A stretch of 64,000 nt of DNA from Sequoia sempervirens (GCA_007258455.2 VDFB02262652.1:1-64000), one strand, 5' to 3'; positions 35,226 to 47,335 are shown, numbered from the stretch's first letter. Numbers and translations: made by a program. The notes: a model not told the origin generated them from the sequence alone.

Positions 35226-36334
35226 CTGCACACAAAAAAAACAGGTATAAATATCATGAGAGTCAAATACAAACATAATGAAATTGGCATTGTAAGCAAA
35301 TTTGATTATCCCTAGAGAGATATCAATAGCTCTCAATCAAATCTCCTAAAAGTAAAAAGTTCAAATAAAGATTGATAACGTGACATAGTGGACAATATGA
35401 AAGGAATAAAAGAATGGAGATATCTATGTCAATTGTGAAGTAAAACACTACTGTAAAGCAGGTGAAAAAATCATGTATGTTTATTTTGACTTAAGTTAGT
35501 GCAACTCAAAGCAAACTTGTACAAATTTGCTAGTAAACCAAGCAGCTTCTAGAGCTAATGAATCTAGCACAAAATTGAGAACCACATAGTACATACAACT
35601 GTGAGTACCAAAAACCCACTATAAAGAAGATGATTTTTATACCCAAATCAAAACACAGCAAAAGCATAAAATAGCTTTACTCCAGAGCAAGTAAAGATAG
35701 CTTAGAAAACTACCTGAAAAAGGTTTGCCAGGTTTTGATTAAGACTATGGTGATCTAATCCTATCCAACTAAGCAGGCTTTTGAATCTCAAAATTTGAAT
35801 ATGGACCTGCAACTGTGGCAAACATTGAGGAACTTAGCTTCCTTCAACTGCAGGTATTCTCAAAGAATGCAGCCACCAGTATTCTAAACTAGGATAATAT
35901 TACAATTTTTATGAAATGGATGAATTAACAGAGTAAATGGCATGAGCCTTCAAATGCAGACAAAAAAAATGTCAGAAAGTGGGATGAAATCTGAGAATGG
36001 GATTAGAGCTGAAATATTCCAATCTAAGTACAATACAAAAATAATACAGGAAAGACAAATAACAGAATATTTTACTTATTCTTTTATCGACTATCATAAT
36101 CTGTAGAAATGAATCATTCACATAAGTCACCAGACGTCCCAGTATACAGATTTATTCCTAGGATGAAGCTGGTGTTGGTTGAAACTTAGATGCCTAGATC
36201 TATTTCTGCTGAAACCTGTTGACAATGGCTGCTGACGAAGATTCCCATTCTCCTGGAATACTGGCGGCTCTTGAACTCCACACTTTGCTTTTAGTACTGC
36301 TACTACTGTGTCACTGTATGATGCTGGTTGCTAG
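35226..36334. other. Presumed SQD2 intron sequence, no gene recognised
   Basis: The minus-strand sequence directly upstream of the first visible SQD2 exon begins with a good acceptor (T-rich tract, then TGTGTGCAG). I found no further SQD2 exon here. The ORF at 36219-36440 (plus) crosses into the copia-type LTR and is not a gene. Confidence 0.5.
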
Positions 36335-37075
36335 TGTTGATGTTCAGCGTCTGAAGAAATACTTCCAGGCACGACTTGGAGAAATATATTTGAATAATAG
36401 CCTTTGGCTATTCAAATTTATTATAAGATATTTAACATGAGGAGGCGCCCCATTTACCTTGCATCTTTTATGTTATTAATAATTAATATTTAATTATTAA
36501 TTAAAGGGGCCGACTTTCTCTAGAGGAGCGATTTGTCTAAAGAGACACGTTTCTCTAAATGGGCCAACTTCTCTTAATGAAAGGATGCATCCTCTCATAC
36601 CAGCCAATATAAATATGAGTGGTGATCACTCATTTGTGGATCAAGTTCATTTCATCATAATTCGCATTTAGAGGAGAAGTTTGGGTCTGAGCAGCAGACC
36701 ATTATCCTGTAGCAGCAGATCGATTACAAGGAGAAACATATTCATTATATAGTTCGATTATTCTCTAAGTGCGAGTTAGAAGAAGAAGAGCAGATTGCAA
36801 ATTCTGTAGAAGTGCAGTTGTATTCATTGAAGGCTGAGTTTGTAATCAGCGAATAACATCTGTTTGTATCTGTGTTTGCATCAGTTTATCGTGCCTCTAT
36901 TTGGTCTTCATTATCGGCCTCTATTGTAAAGGAGACTCTCATTTGTGATTCAATATATAAGTGATATATTGTTGCTGGGTTTTTCTCCCTCAAGAGGAGG
37001 GTTTTCCCAGGGTATCTGCTGTGTTATTGTGTTGATTTTGAATTAATTTCTGTGCTTTAAATCTGATCATAAAAC
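36335..37075 (+). mobile_element. Copia-type LTR, right end lost at the Ty3 junction
   Basis: It begins TGTTGATG after TGGTTGCTAG, as in the copy at 29443, and ends ATCTGATCATAAAAC. The last 120 bp are close to the other copy, while the middle is much diverged. The terminal TAACA is absent and the chromovirus LTR starts at once. No copia internal sequence follows. Confidence 0.7.
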
Positions 37076-38974
37076 TGAAATATTCGGAGCCAAATTTTTT
37101 CGTTTTTTCATATTCAAATTACAAAGCAGTGCACTCGTTAAGGTTAGAGGAGAAAACCAAAACGTGCAAGAAAGCAACTCTAACCAGAATGGCGCCGATG
37201 ATGGCGAGCATTGGTCAGAGGATTTAAATCAAACTGCTTATGTTGTAACTCTAACCAGAATGGCGCCGATGATGGCGAGCATTGGTCAAAGGATCTTCTA
37301 CTCTAAATACAGAAAGGAACTCAACGTCAAGTATGTGCTACCCAATCCAATGCGGAGTGAGGGGCGACCATATGACGGAGTGATTACAAAATTCAATGCT
37401 TGAAATAGATAATGCTGAAAGATGAAAACTACTCGACACCCAGAATGTGCTTGCTCACCCAGAATGGGAAGTAGCTACCATAGGGCGGAGATAGATCTAT
37501 TACAACAACTTTAATGAAAGAAGCGTTACAAATCAGAATTGAGCAACAATGAAAGAGACTGCCAGTACTACTGTCAGTTTACAAAAATAAGAATCATTCG
37601 TCTGCCAATAGCTTAGAACATTGAGAGCTTAGCGTTACATCACAAAGAACTTCTTATCTTGAAAGTAAGTGCCAAACAATACAACTTTCAAAGGGTCAAC
37701 TTCTAAATCTGTTTTTGTTACAAATCTGTTTTTTGTATGAATAACCAGCAGCTTTAGAAAACACTCAATTGATCATAACCTCCACAAAACTCATCGGAAT
37801 AACATGAAATCGAATGCAATATACCTTAACAAGGGAGACGCCTAAGATGAGACAATGGAAACAGATCTAAAACCTTTCATTTATTTTGCACAGACTTCCA
37901 TGTACAGCTGAATGGTACGGCTCAAGGAAAGAGGGCGATCTGCTCTATAAAATAAATGACAACACTAAAAAATCTGCAAATGGAAGAATAAGGACGCCTA
38001 GGTCTAACAATGCCAATGAGTCAACACCCAGAATGATATTTTTGGTATTTTATGATTTATGAATAAAAACAAGGATCTGCTGTATCATGAATGCAATAAG
38101 CTGAAAATACTAACTTGCCAAATCGAACTAACAATGCAATACGCTGAGAACAAAACACAAACTAAATGCAACTCACAATACAATGATTCACCACTAGATG
38201 TTGTCTTGCAAACACGAAGCGATGCCCAAGCTAGGAGGCCTTCATTCCTCGAAGCAGTTCCAGAGCCAATCCGGCAGCATAACAGTATAGTAGACCAAAG
38301 ATGTGAAATGATGCTCCAAGACTCCTCTTTATAATTCTCCAGTTGACTTCTCAAAACCCTAAAATCCACTTTTAGGTCAAAACCCCTAATCTCCTCAAGA
38401 AGGGCGTACTTTCTCTTCAAGGCTTAAGATTTGACATTTTAAATAAATATCATACTTTGATACATGCGCCCCTCATAACCTTGCTTTGACTTAGGAAATA
38501 ATTAAAATAATCTCTTAATGAGGGCGCCACCCTCAAAGACCCACTTTTAAAAACAACATTAAGTCATTAAATCTAAGCCAAGGGGTCAACGTTAAAATAT
38601 AACATTTAAACGTGACCTTTTTAATTAAATGACTTAACTTATCCTTCTGAATGTGCCCTGAAGCCAATACTGAGCAAGACATCTGACCCAACTGAAGCAG
38701 GAAGTCAACCGAGCTGAACTCAATTGGAAAGCTGCCAAAAATAGAATTTACTAAAAATAGTAAATTCCAAAAAGTGCTCTGAATGCCGAGATGATCATAC
38801 CACTGCGAAGCTCTCTGAGAAAACCCAAAAGAATCCGCCATTGAATCCACCATCTTTTGAGCAATGACCTCCTCAAAAATAGGAAACCCTAATTTTACCT
38901 TCCGACTAGCCTTCGGGTTTCCAGAAAAAGGCCAACGGTCACATGAATGATCAAGTTTGAGAAGGGACATTACA
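37076..38974 (-). repeat. 3' LTR of the chromovirus
   Basis: 1899 bp, with TGAAATATTC at the left and GACATTACA at the right on the plus strand, so TG...CA termini. It aligns with 43850-45685 over its length with substitutions and small indels. It carries a 71-bp tandem duplication (units starting at 37176 and 37247, each with ATGGCGCCGATGATGGCGAG) that the other LTR lacks, which accounts for most of the length difference. Confidence 0.92.
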
Positions 38975-38990
38975 GTCCGCCCTCCCCAAG
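38975..38990 (-). other. Polypurine tract of the chromovirus
   Basis: The minus strand reads CTTGGGGAGGGCGGAC immediately before the 3' LTR start TGTAATGTCCC. The purine-rich run is in the place where plus-strand DNA synthesis is primed. Confidence 0.75.
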
Positions 38991-39430
38991 ATTGCTTGTC
39001 CTCAAGCAATCGCAAACTAGGATGCTGCAATATCTCATCACTTTCCCAAGTTGCATCCTCCATAGGCAGGTTCTTCCACTTTACCAAACATTCTCTGATA
39101 GTTCTATTCCTCAAAGAACGTTCTCTGACATCAAGTATCTCCTCTGGAACTAGAACCAACTGTCCCTCTTCATCCAACGGTGGCAGCTGTGAAGAAGCTT
39201 AACCACATTGTGTCCAAGTGCCTTCTTGGTGAGACCGTGGAAGGCGTTATGCACTTTCTATATCGTAGGTAGCTCACAATTCATAAGCCTCGCCCCAACT
39301 TTTACGATGACCACTGAATGGCCCATAGAAGGCGGGTTTGAGCTTCACCGACTCCACTCTTCTTGAGAGTAGGCTGTCTATAAGGTTATGTGAAGATAGA
39401 CCATATCCCCAACCTCAAGCGAGCAGCTCA
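38980..39430 (-). pseudogene. Chromovirus integrase C-terminus and chromodomain, frameshifted
   Basis: The frame following the integrase core is broken after YVDRG. The matching text continues in other frames (PYRQPTLKKSGV, then KLKPAFYGPF) and resumes in the open frame that begins at 39177. The chromodomain follows: an ILDVRERSLRN segment, then LVKWKNLPMEDATWE, then LQHPSLRLLEDKQ. This is the targeting module of chromoviruses. The frame has no stop at the polypurine tract and runs about 150 codons into the 3' LTR, stopping at 38533. Confidence 0.82.
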
Positions 39431-40621
39431 ACAGCCTCGGTCGACATACAACTTCTGCTGATTTTGTGCAATCTGCAAATTATCCTTCAAGGATCTCATT
39501 ATGTCTTGACTATGCTGCAACAAATCCTTGGCTAAAGGTGCTTTGCTGTCACCAAACACCAAATCTGCAAAACTGGGTGCTTCATATCCATAAAGTGCCA
39601 AGAAAGGAGACATCTTGATTGACATATGAAAAGTGGAGTTGTAGCAGTACTCGCCTATATGCAACCACTTAACCCATGCTCTCTGCTGTTCTGACACATA
39701 GTTTCTCAAGTAGCCTTCCAACCACTTGTTCACTACTTCTGTTTGCCCATCAGTTTGGGGGTGATAACTCGTGCTTGGAGTGAGCACAGTACCACTCATT
39801 CTGAAAACTTCCTGCCAAAAGGTACTTAGGAACTTGCTGTCCCTATCACTTACAATATTCTTTGGCAACCCATGCAGCCTAAACACTTCTCGAAAGAACA
39901 AATCTGCAACTTGGGCTGCAGAAAAAGTGCCGGTAATGGCAAAGAAATGAGCAAATTTGGTTAATCTGTCAACTACCACGTAAATACAATCCTTCCCTTG
40001 GGCCTTGGGCAGCCCAGTGATGAAATCCATTGAAATGCTTTCCCATTTTTGATTGGGAATTGGAAGTGGTTGCAGCAAACCGGCTGGTAATGTATGCTCA
40101 TTTTTATTCGCTTGACAAACAGGACACTCCTGAATGTAGCGTTGGACTTCTCCCTTCAATCCTTTCCAAGAAAACCTTTCTCGGATCTGCCTATAGGTTT
40201 TGAAAAAACCTTGGTGACCAGCAACTAGAATGTCATGAAAAGTCAAAAGAATCTTCTTTTTGAGCTTAGAATCAGCCACCAGAAAGATTCTTCCCTTATA
40301 ATGGATCAATCCCTCAACCACCTGGTACCTTTCATCATGAAAAGTACCTTCCAGAATGCTGGTTGCAAACTGATTTTTGGCATAATCAGCAAGCAACATG
40401 TCTCTCCAATCTGCAATAAGCTCACACAATGAGCTAAGATGAGGCCTTCTGGAGAGAGCATCGGCCACGACATTATTTTTCCCTTTGACATATTCAATGT
40501 CAAAGTCGTAAGCTTGAAGCTTACTCACCCATTTCTGTTGCCTCTCATTTAGATCTTTCTGGTGCATGAAATGCTTGAGGCTATTGTGGTCTGTCTTAAC
40601 CACGAACTTGTTCCCCACCAA
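39428..40621 (-). CDS. Chromovirus RNase H end and integrase
   Basis: A 397-codon open frame continuing gag-pol after an in-frame TAG. Residues 1-60 complete RNase H (VKTDHNSLKH, VVADALSRRP). The integrase zinc finger has H129, H136, C166 and C169. The catalytic core has D199 (SMDFITGLP), D259 (IVSDRDSKF) and E295 (DGQTEVVN), with 35 residues between the last two, as in D,D35E integrases. The ending at RGC is a frameshift, not a natural C-terminus. The protein would insert the cDNA copy into host chromatin. Confidence 0.9.
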   Translation of the reverse strand: MVGNKFVVKTDHNSLKHFMHQKDLNERQQKWVSKLQAYDFDIEYVKGKNNVVADALSRRPHLSSLCELIADWRDMLLADYAKNQFATSILEGTFHDERYQVVEGLIHYKGRIFLVADSKLKKKILLTFHDILVAGHQGFFKTYRQIRERFSWKGLKGEVQRYIQECPVCQANKNEHTLPAGLLQPLPIPNQKWESISMDFITGLPKAQGKDCIYVVVDRLTKFAHFFAITGTFSAAQVADLFFREVFRLHGLPKNIVSDRDSKFLSTFWQEVFRMSGTVLTPSTSYHPQTDGQTEVVNKWLEGYLRNYVSEQQRAWVKWLHIGEYCYNSTFHMSIKMSPFLALYGYEAPSFADLVFGDSKAPLAKDLLQHSQDIMRSLKDNLQIAQNQQKLYVDRGC

Positions 40622-40624
40622 GTA

Positions 40625-43600
40625 CTACCTGAACTTGGCTAATGCATGCATAATGGCAAGCATTTCTTTGTCATAGATTGAATATGTCCTTTCAACACCC
40701 CGTAATTTTCTGCTCTCAAACACGATAGGGTGTTTGTCTTGCATCAGGACAGCCCCCACTCCTTCACCCGATGCATCACATTGCAGCTCGAATGGCTTGG
40801 AGAAATCTGGAATAGCCAAAACTGGACACAAGCTCATGATCTTCTTGAACTTATCAAAAACAATTTGAGCCTTTTCTGACCAAACAAAGGCTCCCTTTTT
40901 GGTGAGATCAGTAAGAGGAGCAGCGTTCTGTGAATACCCCTTTACGAATCTCCGATAAAAACCACAAAGACCCAGAAAACCTTTCAACTGAGTCAAGCTC
41001 TCAGGAGGTGGCCAATCAACTACTGCTTTGATCTTTTCCGGATCCACGTTTACTCCCTCAGCACTGATTATGTGGCCAAGGTACAGTAACTCTTCCATCC
41101 CAAATTCACATTTGGAAGCTTTTGCAAACAATCTCTCAGATTCCATGATACTAAGCACTTCCTCCAAGTGCTTGAGGTGATCTCCCCAAGTCTTGTTGTA
41201 GATCAGAATATCATCAAAAAATATCAGCACAAACCTTCGTAACTGCTTCTGAAAGACACGGTTCATGCAAGACTGAAAGGTAGCCGGAGCGTTAGTCAAC
41301 CCAAATGGCATGACTAAGAATTCAAAATGGCCATAGTGACATCTGAAAGCTGTCTTTTCCACATCTGATCCCCTCATTCGTATCTGATGGTAACCCGATC
41401 TCAGATCAATCTTCGAAAATAACTTAGCCCCATGTAGCTCATCAATGAGCTCATCTATTATGGGAATGGGGTATCTGTTCTTGATGGTGCTTTGGTTCAA
41501 AGCACGATAGTCCACGCACATGCGCATGGTACCATCCTTCTTTTTCACAAGAACCACAGCAGATGCAAAGGGGCTCTTGCTTGGGCGTATGAAACCCATC
41601 TCCAAAAGTTCTCGAATATTCTTCTCGATCTCATCCTTTTGCCTCTTCGGATACCGATATGGAGTTGTGATCACCGGTTTAGCCCCTTCCTTGAGCTCTA
41701 TGATGTGTTCTGAACCTCGATCAGGAGGGGGTCCAGGAGGTAAATCCGCAAACACTTTACTCTTCTTGGTGAGTAAAGACTGGATATCTGGAGGATGCTC
41801 TATTTTCGTTTCAGCTGGACTAGCTGGAAGAATCATGCACTCCGCAGCCCACTCCACTTGGTCATGACATATCAACCTTGCCATCCTCTTGAATGACACA
41901 ATCCGAGGGCCACCATTTGACATTCCTCTCAACACCACCTTCTTTCCATCGGATTGAAACTTCAACTCCATAGTCTGCAGATTCAAAGAGATCTCTCCAA
42001 GAGATCGCAGCCATTGAATGCCTAGAACGGCATCAGTATCCCCAATGTGAACTACATAGAAGTCATCCTTGACTTCGTAGTTGCCCAACTGCATGGTCAT
42101 GTTAGATATTTTCTTGGTGCAAGAAATATGGAATCCATCAGCAACCATGACCTTGAATCCTTCGAACTCCTCTGTTTGCAGCCCCTTCTTGGCTACCACA
42201 ACTTCATCAATGAAGTTATGAGTTGCTCCAGTATCGATCAAAGCAACGATTCGCTGCCCTTTGATCATCCCACGAACCTTGAATGATTCGTTTCTTTGAA
42301 AATTAGAAAGTTGAGCTAAAACTCCACCACTTTCCTTCTCATCTCCGGACTCTTCTGGAGCTCTATCTTCTTCATTTTCTTCAAAATCAGATTGCTGGTC
42401 AGAAAAATCAGAACTACTTTCCCCAGCAGAATAGTACTCAATCTGATTGAACTTAACCCCTTTAGGACAAACATGGTCTTGAGACCATTTTTCCTGACAC
42501 CGTAAACACAACCCTTTTCTTCTGAGTTCATTCAGGGTTTCTTGATCCAACCTGGTGACATGGGGATTGCGATTCTTGAACTCCTTGTGTTGAGGTCTCA
42601 AAGGCGGTCTATGCTGAGGTCTCTTCCCTTTATCCCTTTTCTGAAAGGGGGAGTTTGACTGAAATTTCGCCTTAGGAGCAGCCCACTCCATGTTTCTCGC
42701 CTTTTTCATGGCCTCTTGCAGGGTTGGTGGATCAAAGGCTTTAATCCAACCTTTGAGTGGTTCTGTCAAACCCTCACTAAAAAGAATCACCAACCTTCGC
42801 TCCGTGATTCCAATCACCATGACTGAAAGTCTCTGAAACTCCGCAATGTAGGCATCCACTGTGCCATACTGTCTCAATTGAGCAAGCTCTCTGAAATGGA
42901 TCTCGGGATCTTTTTTCTCAAACCTTTCGATGAGCCTAGTGGTGAACTCATCATAAGTTGTGATAGACCGATGACCCAGAGTAACGAGGCCATGGTACCA
43001 CCACTCGTGCGCCACCCCATCAAGGTGTAGCGTAGCGAACTTGATCGCTTCTTCTTCTGCCATTGGTCTAAGAGCTAGATAGTTATACAGCTTTTGAATC
43101 CAAGCTCGGGCTGAACTTGTGTCACTTCCGTCAAAGTGTGGAAGTGTCACTTTGTTTACAGCTTGGTACAAGTCTCCTTGATTTGGTGGTCGTCTTTGAT
43201 CAAAGTTTCTCCCTTGCCATTTGTTTTTTCTCTTATGATCCATGAAATCATTGAAGGACATGTCCATCCTAATGTCGGCAGGTAAAGAGTCATACTCTGT
43301 ACGGCCAAGCCTCAACTGCTCCACGAATGAAGCATTCTCTTCAGGATCTGGCTGAGTGACTACAGGAGCCACAAAGGTAGGTTTGAATGGTCTGGACGAA
43401 ATGTAAGTGTTGTTTGACACCGTCCGGCCTGCATGCTCATCATGCTGATTGGAAGCACTATGCTCCCCTCTATGGCTTGAGTTGTTTTGCGGGATGGTAT
43501 TGTGGCCCACTCTTCCCATCATGAGCAAAACCATATCCATTAAAGCATCCATCTTCTTCTCAAATCTCTGTCCTGGACTGATGGATCTCTCTCTGCCCTT

Positions 43601-43867
43601 ACCACTGTCATCTCTACTGTTGGTAACCCTCTCGTTACCACCAACTGATCTTTCACCTTCTGCCATATCTGATTCCTGAGAAGACTCCCAATGAGCCCTC
43701 AAGACTTCTGAAGCTGTCTGACCCTCTGGAGGCTGATGAAGCTGGAACTGTTTTCCAACTTTCTTGTCTTCCCTTGCAAAGTACCTCTTTTCTATGTCAC
43801 TCATAGACAGACTGATCACAGGCTGGCAGGATCTTGGCTCTGATACCACTGAAATATTCCGAGCCAA
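40625..43867 (-). CDS. Chromovirus Gag-protease-reverse transcriptase polyprotein
   Basis: 1080 codons. The Gag core is at about 240-400 ([22 protein letters not shown]). A zinc knuckle has C454, C457, H465 and C467. The protease has DTGA at 545-548. Reverse transcriptase spans about 745-910, with [32 protein letters not shown] and the catalytic FFDD at 883-886. RNase H begins near 1020, with D1031 (CDASG) and E1068 (KEML). The frame stops at a TAG after AKFR where relatives continue FRxYLVG, consistent with a single CAG-to-TAG change; the remainder is in 39428-40621. The listed start lies inside the 5' LTR, so translation probably begins at a later Met, such as the one in [10 protein letters not shown] (residue 22). 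The splitting stop means this copy could not make full Gag-Pol without readthrough. Confidence 0.92.
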   Translation of the reverse strand: MARNISVVSEPRSCQPVISLSMSDIEKRYFAREDKKVGKQFQLHQPPEGQTASEVLRAHWESSQESDMAEGERSVGGNERVTNSRDDSGKGRERSISPGQRFEKKMDALMDMVLLMMGRVGHNTIPQNNSSHRGEHSASNQHDEHAGRTVSNNTYISSRPFKPTFVAPVVTQPDPEENASFVEQLRLGRTEYDSLPADIRMDMSFNDFMDHKRKNKWQGRNFDQRRPPNQGDLYQAVNKVTLPHFDGSDTSSARAWIQKLYNYLALRPMAEEEAIKFATLHLDGVAHEWWYHGLVTLGHRSITTYDEFTTRLIERFEKKDPEIHFRELAQLRQYGTVDAYIAEFQRLSVMVIGITERRLVILFSEGLTEPLKGWIKAFDPPTLQEAMKKARNMEWAAPKAKFQSNSPFQKRDKGKRPQHRPPLRPQHKEFKNRNPHVTRLDQETLNELRRKGLCLRCQEKWSQDHVCPKGVKFNQIEYYSAGESSSDFSDQQSDFEENEEDRAPEESGDEKESGGVLAQLSNFQRNESFKVRGMIKGQRIVALIDTGATHNFIDEVVVAKKGLQTEEFEGFKVMVADGFHISCTKKISNMTMQLGNYEVKDDFYVVHIGDTDAVLGIQWLRSLGEISLNLQTMELKFQSDGKKVVLRGMSNGGPRIVSFKRMARLICHDQVEWAAECMILPASPAETKIEHPPDIQSLLTKKSKVFADLPPGPPPDRGSEHIIELKEGAKPVITTPYRYPKRQKDEIEKNIRELLEMGFIRPSKSPFASAVVLVKKKDGTMRMCVDYRALNQSTIKNRYPIPIIDELIDELHGAKLFSKIDLRSGYHQIRMRGSDVEKTAFRCHYGHFEFLVMPFGLTNAPATFQSCMNRVFQKQLRRFVLIFFDDILIYNKTWGDHLKHLEEVLSIMESERLFAKASKCEFGMEELLYLGHIISAEGVNVDPEKIKAVVDWPPPESLTQLKGFLGLCGFYRRFVKGYSQNAAPLTDLTKKGAFVWSEKAQIVFDKFKKIMSLCPVLAIPDFSKPFELQCDASGEGVGAVLMQDKHPIVFESRKLRGVERTYSIYDKEMLAIMHALAKFR
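43828..43849 (-). other. Primer-binding site of the chromovirus
   Basis: On the minus strand the LTR end (GGAATATTTCA) is followed by G and then TGGTATCAGAGCC, the standard complement of the 3' end of initiator tRNA-Met used by many plant retrotransposons. Confidence 0.9.
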
Positions 43868-45685
43868 ATTTTTTCGTTTTTCAAATTCAAATTACAACGC
43901 AGTGCACTCGTTAAGGTTAGAGGAGAAAACCAAAACGTGCAAGAAAGCAACTCTAACCAGAATGGCGCCGATGATGGCGAGCATTGGTCAGAGGATCTTC
44001 TACTCTAAATACAAAAAGGAACTCAACGTCAAGTATGTGCTACCCAATCCAATGCGGAGTGAGGGGCCACCATATGACGAAGTGATTACAGAATTCAATG
44101 CTTGAAATAGATAATGCTGAAAGATGAAAACTACTCGACACCCAAAATGTGCTTGCTCACCCAGAATGGGAAGTAGCTACCATAGGGCGGAGATTTAACT
44201 ATTCAGAACAACTACATAAATAAAGAGAGTATTACAAATCAGTTGTGAATAAGATTGAGAATGACTGCCAGTACTACTGTCAGTTTACAACATAAGAATC
44301 ATTTGTCTTTCACAACATGAGAACATGAAAGATTAACAGTACCTCAGATAAATGTTTCTTCTTGGCTTGTTCAAGGTTGCCAAACAATAACTTCTCTTAA
44401 AGACCAGATTTATAAGTCTGATTTTCACAGATCTGCACTTACAAATGAGTAACCAGCAACTTACAAATCCAAAGAAATGTTCATAACTTGCTCAATAAAC
44501 ATCCGATTGATATGCCATAACATGCAATGCACTCAGAAGACCTAGGCGACCAAGATAGACCCTTGAAACTGAACCAAACACTGCAGATTCAATTTGCACG
44601 AATCCCAAGACAGAACTCAATGGTACGGCCCTCAGCAGAATTTCAACCTCTCTTTAAAAATATTAAACTTTGATTAAAAAATCTGAAACTATAGCTATTG
44701 GATCGCCCTTAACAGACTAATGCAATGAGAGACTACCCAGAACTAATATTTTTGTATTTTTTGAGATATGAATACAAACGTGGATCTGATGTATCTAAAA
44801 TGCAACTTTGGAAATACCTCTAAAATGTAGAAATCAGAAACTAAAGAATTACAATGATGTTTACAATGCACAAAATCAAATGAACTCACAAATCTATCTT
44901 AAATCACCACTAGATGTTGTCTTTCAAACACGAAGCGATGCCCGAGCTAGGAGGCCTTCATTCCTCGAAGCAATTCCAGAGCCAATCCGACAACATAACA
45001 GTATATTCGACCAAAGATGAAGAAATGATGCACAAGTCTCCTTTTTATAATTCTCCAGTTGACTTCTCAAAACCCTAAGATCCACTTTTAGGTCAAAACC
45101 CTAATCTCCTCAAGGGTGGCGTACTTTTCCTTCAAGGCTTAAGATTTGATATTTTAATTAAACATCATACTTTGATAAATGCGCCCTTCATAACCTTTTC
45201 TTGACTTTGGGAATAATTAAATAATCTCTTAATGAGGGCGCCACCCTCCAAGACCACTTTTAAAACACAACATTAAGTCATTGATCTAAGCCAAGGGGTC
45301 AACGTTAAAATAGAATATTTAAAACGTGACCTTTTAGTTAATGACTTAACTTATCCCTCTGAATGTGCCTTGAAGCCAATACTGAGCAGAACATCTGACC
45401 AAACTGAAGCAGGAAGTCAACCAAGCTGAACTCAACTGGAAAGCTGCCAAAAATAGAATTTACTAAAAATAGTAAATTCCAAAAAGTGCTCTGAATGCCG
45501 AGATGATCATACCACTGCGAAGCTCTCTAAAAACCCAGAAAGAATCTGCCATTGAATCCACCATCTCTGAACAATGACCTCCTCAAAAATAGGAAACCCT
45601 AATTTTACCTTCCGACTAGCCTTCGGGTTTCCAGAAAAAGGCCAACGGTCACATGAATGATCAGGTTTGAGAAGGGGACATTACA
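43850..45685 (-). repeat. 5' LTR of the chromovirus
   Basis: 1836 bp with TG...CA termini, homologous to 37076-38974. It lacks the 71-bp duplication of the other LTR. The copies differ by scattered substitutions and short indels, so the insertion is not very recent. Confidence 0.92.
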
Positions 45686-47200
45686 TTCAATTAGGGCAAA
45701 ACTTTTAATTACCATCAATCAGCAATGGTGAAACCTCCTTAGCCCCTTCTATTCCTTGATAAAATTGTTTTTTTCCTATAGGGGGTAATTACAAAACCAC
45801 TGTTTTGCATCACTTTGTGTCTTCCAACTTCCAGAAGCCATAACTTTTGTGTACAATATCAAAGACAAGTACAACATTTTAAAAAGTGCACTAATTCTTT
45901 GAAAGGAATCTAAGTGTAATATTAAAATTTTGATGCCACGAAAGTGTTATTTTCATCCCTGGAACTAATAAAAGATTCCATTTATCACAAGCATATTTCA
46001 ATTCTACTTATGCAACACTAGGGTCCAACTACACTGTTCACGCCCTAATGCAACAGGGCTCTAAATAATAAAGTGAATAAGTTGATGGGATCATCTCAAA
46101 TCTAGTAATGAATACAATTTCTATTAGAAAAAATAGTGATTCAATCAAAAAGAGGAAAATAACAAATAGCACATTAGCATTGAAAATCATAGAATCATTA
46201 TGATACTTGAATTTGGTAATTTTCAAATTGAATACATGATTCCACAAGAATATTGGTCGTATTTGTTGGTATACAAAAGGAACATGTCGGAATGTTGCAT
46301 GCTCATTTAAACTTATGTTTGAGTGTTTACTACATTGAAAATATGTGAAATTATCAGTATCAAACGAAATAAAACCTAAACAGATATGAACAAAATAAAT
46401 ATTAAATAATGATAATAAGATTGGTGTAAGTACAAATTTAGTGTCCAATATATTCCTTTCTTAATCTTGACTAAGAAATCTCACCAAGCAATGTAGGGGC
46501 TACTACAACAACTTCAACACAAGAATTGTTCAGATGTTTCATTACAAGGCATATTACAATCTATTATAATTCAAACTCATCACATAAAGAGATATCATCC
46601 ATTCCTACTAATAAAGAACCAAAGGTAGGATACTCTCATATAACTCGGTGCATCTGCTTACTTTTCAGCGAGCTTGATTCTTTCCAAATGTGCTCAATTT
46701 CAACAACCCTGCTTTTGTTCTTTCTGATGAATAATATTAACACATTCACATTTATAATTAAGCATCAAATCAATTGTTTATAATATGAAAACTAGTGAAC
46801 AAACACGTTTGAGATTAGGTGAACAGTATGGAATGGAGATGCCTCTTCCATTTAGAAGAAAAACAAATTGAAATGCGGTATCCATGTTTGACAAAAAGAA
46901 GCTCACCATGGAACAACTTATCTCTCTTCTAATCTCCTTAGCATTGCCTCTGCAAAACTTTGTTGTCTAGAAAGATAAACAACTGTAATTAGAGTCACAT
47001 TTGACAATGAATCAAATGTGTTAAATCAAAAACTCAAAACAGCACATTAAAATAAATTGCATGTTAAAAAAAGGGCAACAATTAGCTAAATTGAATAGGT
47101 GCCAGAAAATTTTCAGGAAGCTCATTAATATGTTATTTTGGTTGAGTGAAGTTTATGACTTAAGATATCAACTTTACTAAAGATTTAAGCTGAAATCATG
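45686..47200. other. Intergenic or intronic DNA, no gene recognised
   Basis: No domain is seen. The open frame at 46038-46448 (minus) is hydrophobic and AT-driven, with no recognised family. A splice-acceptor-like site and short frame ending LRRLEER lie near 46926-46975 on the minus strand, but nothing supports a gene there. Confidence 0.4.
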
Positions 47201-47207
47201 CGCATGC

Positions 47208-47335
47208 AAGGGACTGATAGTTCTGATGGTAGAGCACCTAGACAAGTATTTGAGAGATCATGGGTTTCAGTCCTAGCAAGAATGTTTTTGCTAGGTACTA
47301 ACACAACAATCTAGAAGCTCATGTATGAATTAAAT
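47208..47335 (+). mobile_element. tRNA-derived SINE, copy 1
   Basis: The tRNA-like head has a box A-like TAGTTCTGATGG at 47218-47229 and a box B-like GGTTTCAGTCC at 47263-47273, spaced as in a tRNA gene. The rest of the unit (TTTTTGCTAGGTACTAACAC, ATCTAGAAGCTCAT) is shared with copy 2. The head does not fold as a functional tRNA by eye. It is inferred to be an RNA polymerase III-driven SINE. Confidence 0.65.

Larger units (their letters stand above)
37076..45685 (-). mobile_element. Ty3 chromovirus, nearly complete
   Basis: The 8.6-kb minus-strand element has two LTRs (43850-45685 at the 5' end, 37076-38974 at the 3' end), an initiator-Met-tRNA-type primer-binding site, gag-pol in the order Gag, protease, RT, RNase H, integrase, chromodomain, and a polypurine tract before the 3' LTR. 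One in-frame TAG splits gag-pol, and frameshifts damage the integrase C-terminus. The flanking 5-mers (AAAAC left, TTCAA right) do not match, so no target-site duplication remains. Confidence 0.92.

Noticed and set aside
41492..41867. Plus-strand ORFs of 73 and 115 codons
   Set aside because: Both are shadows of the chromovirus RT frame on the minus strand.
46926..46980. Last exon of a minus-strand gene ending LRRLEER
   Set aside because: Only about 15 codons, no upstream exon, no known family.
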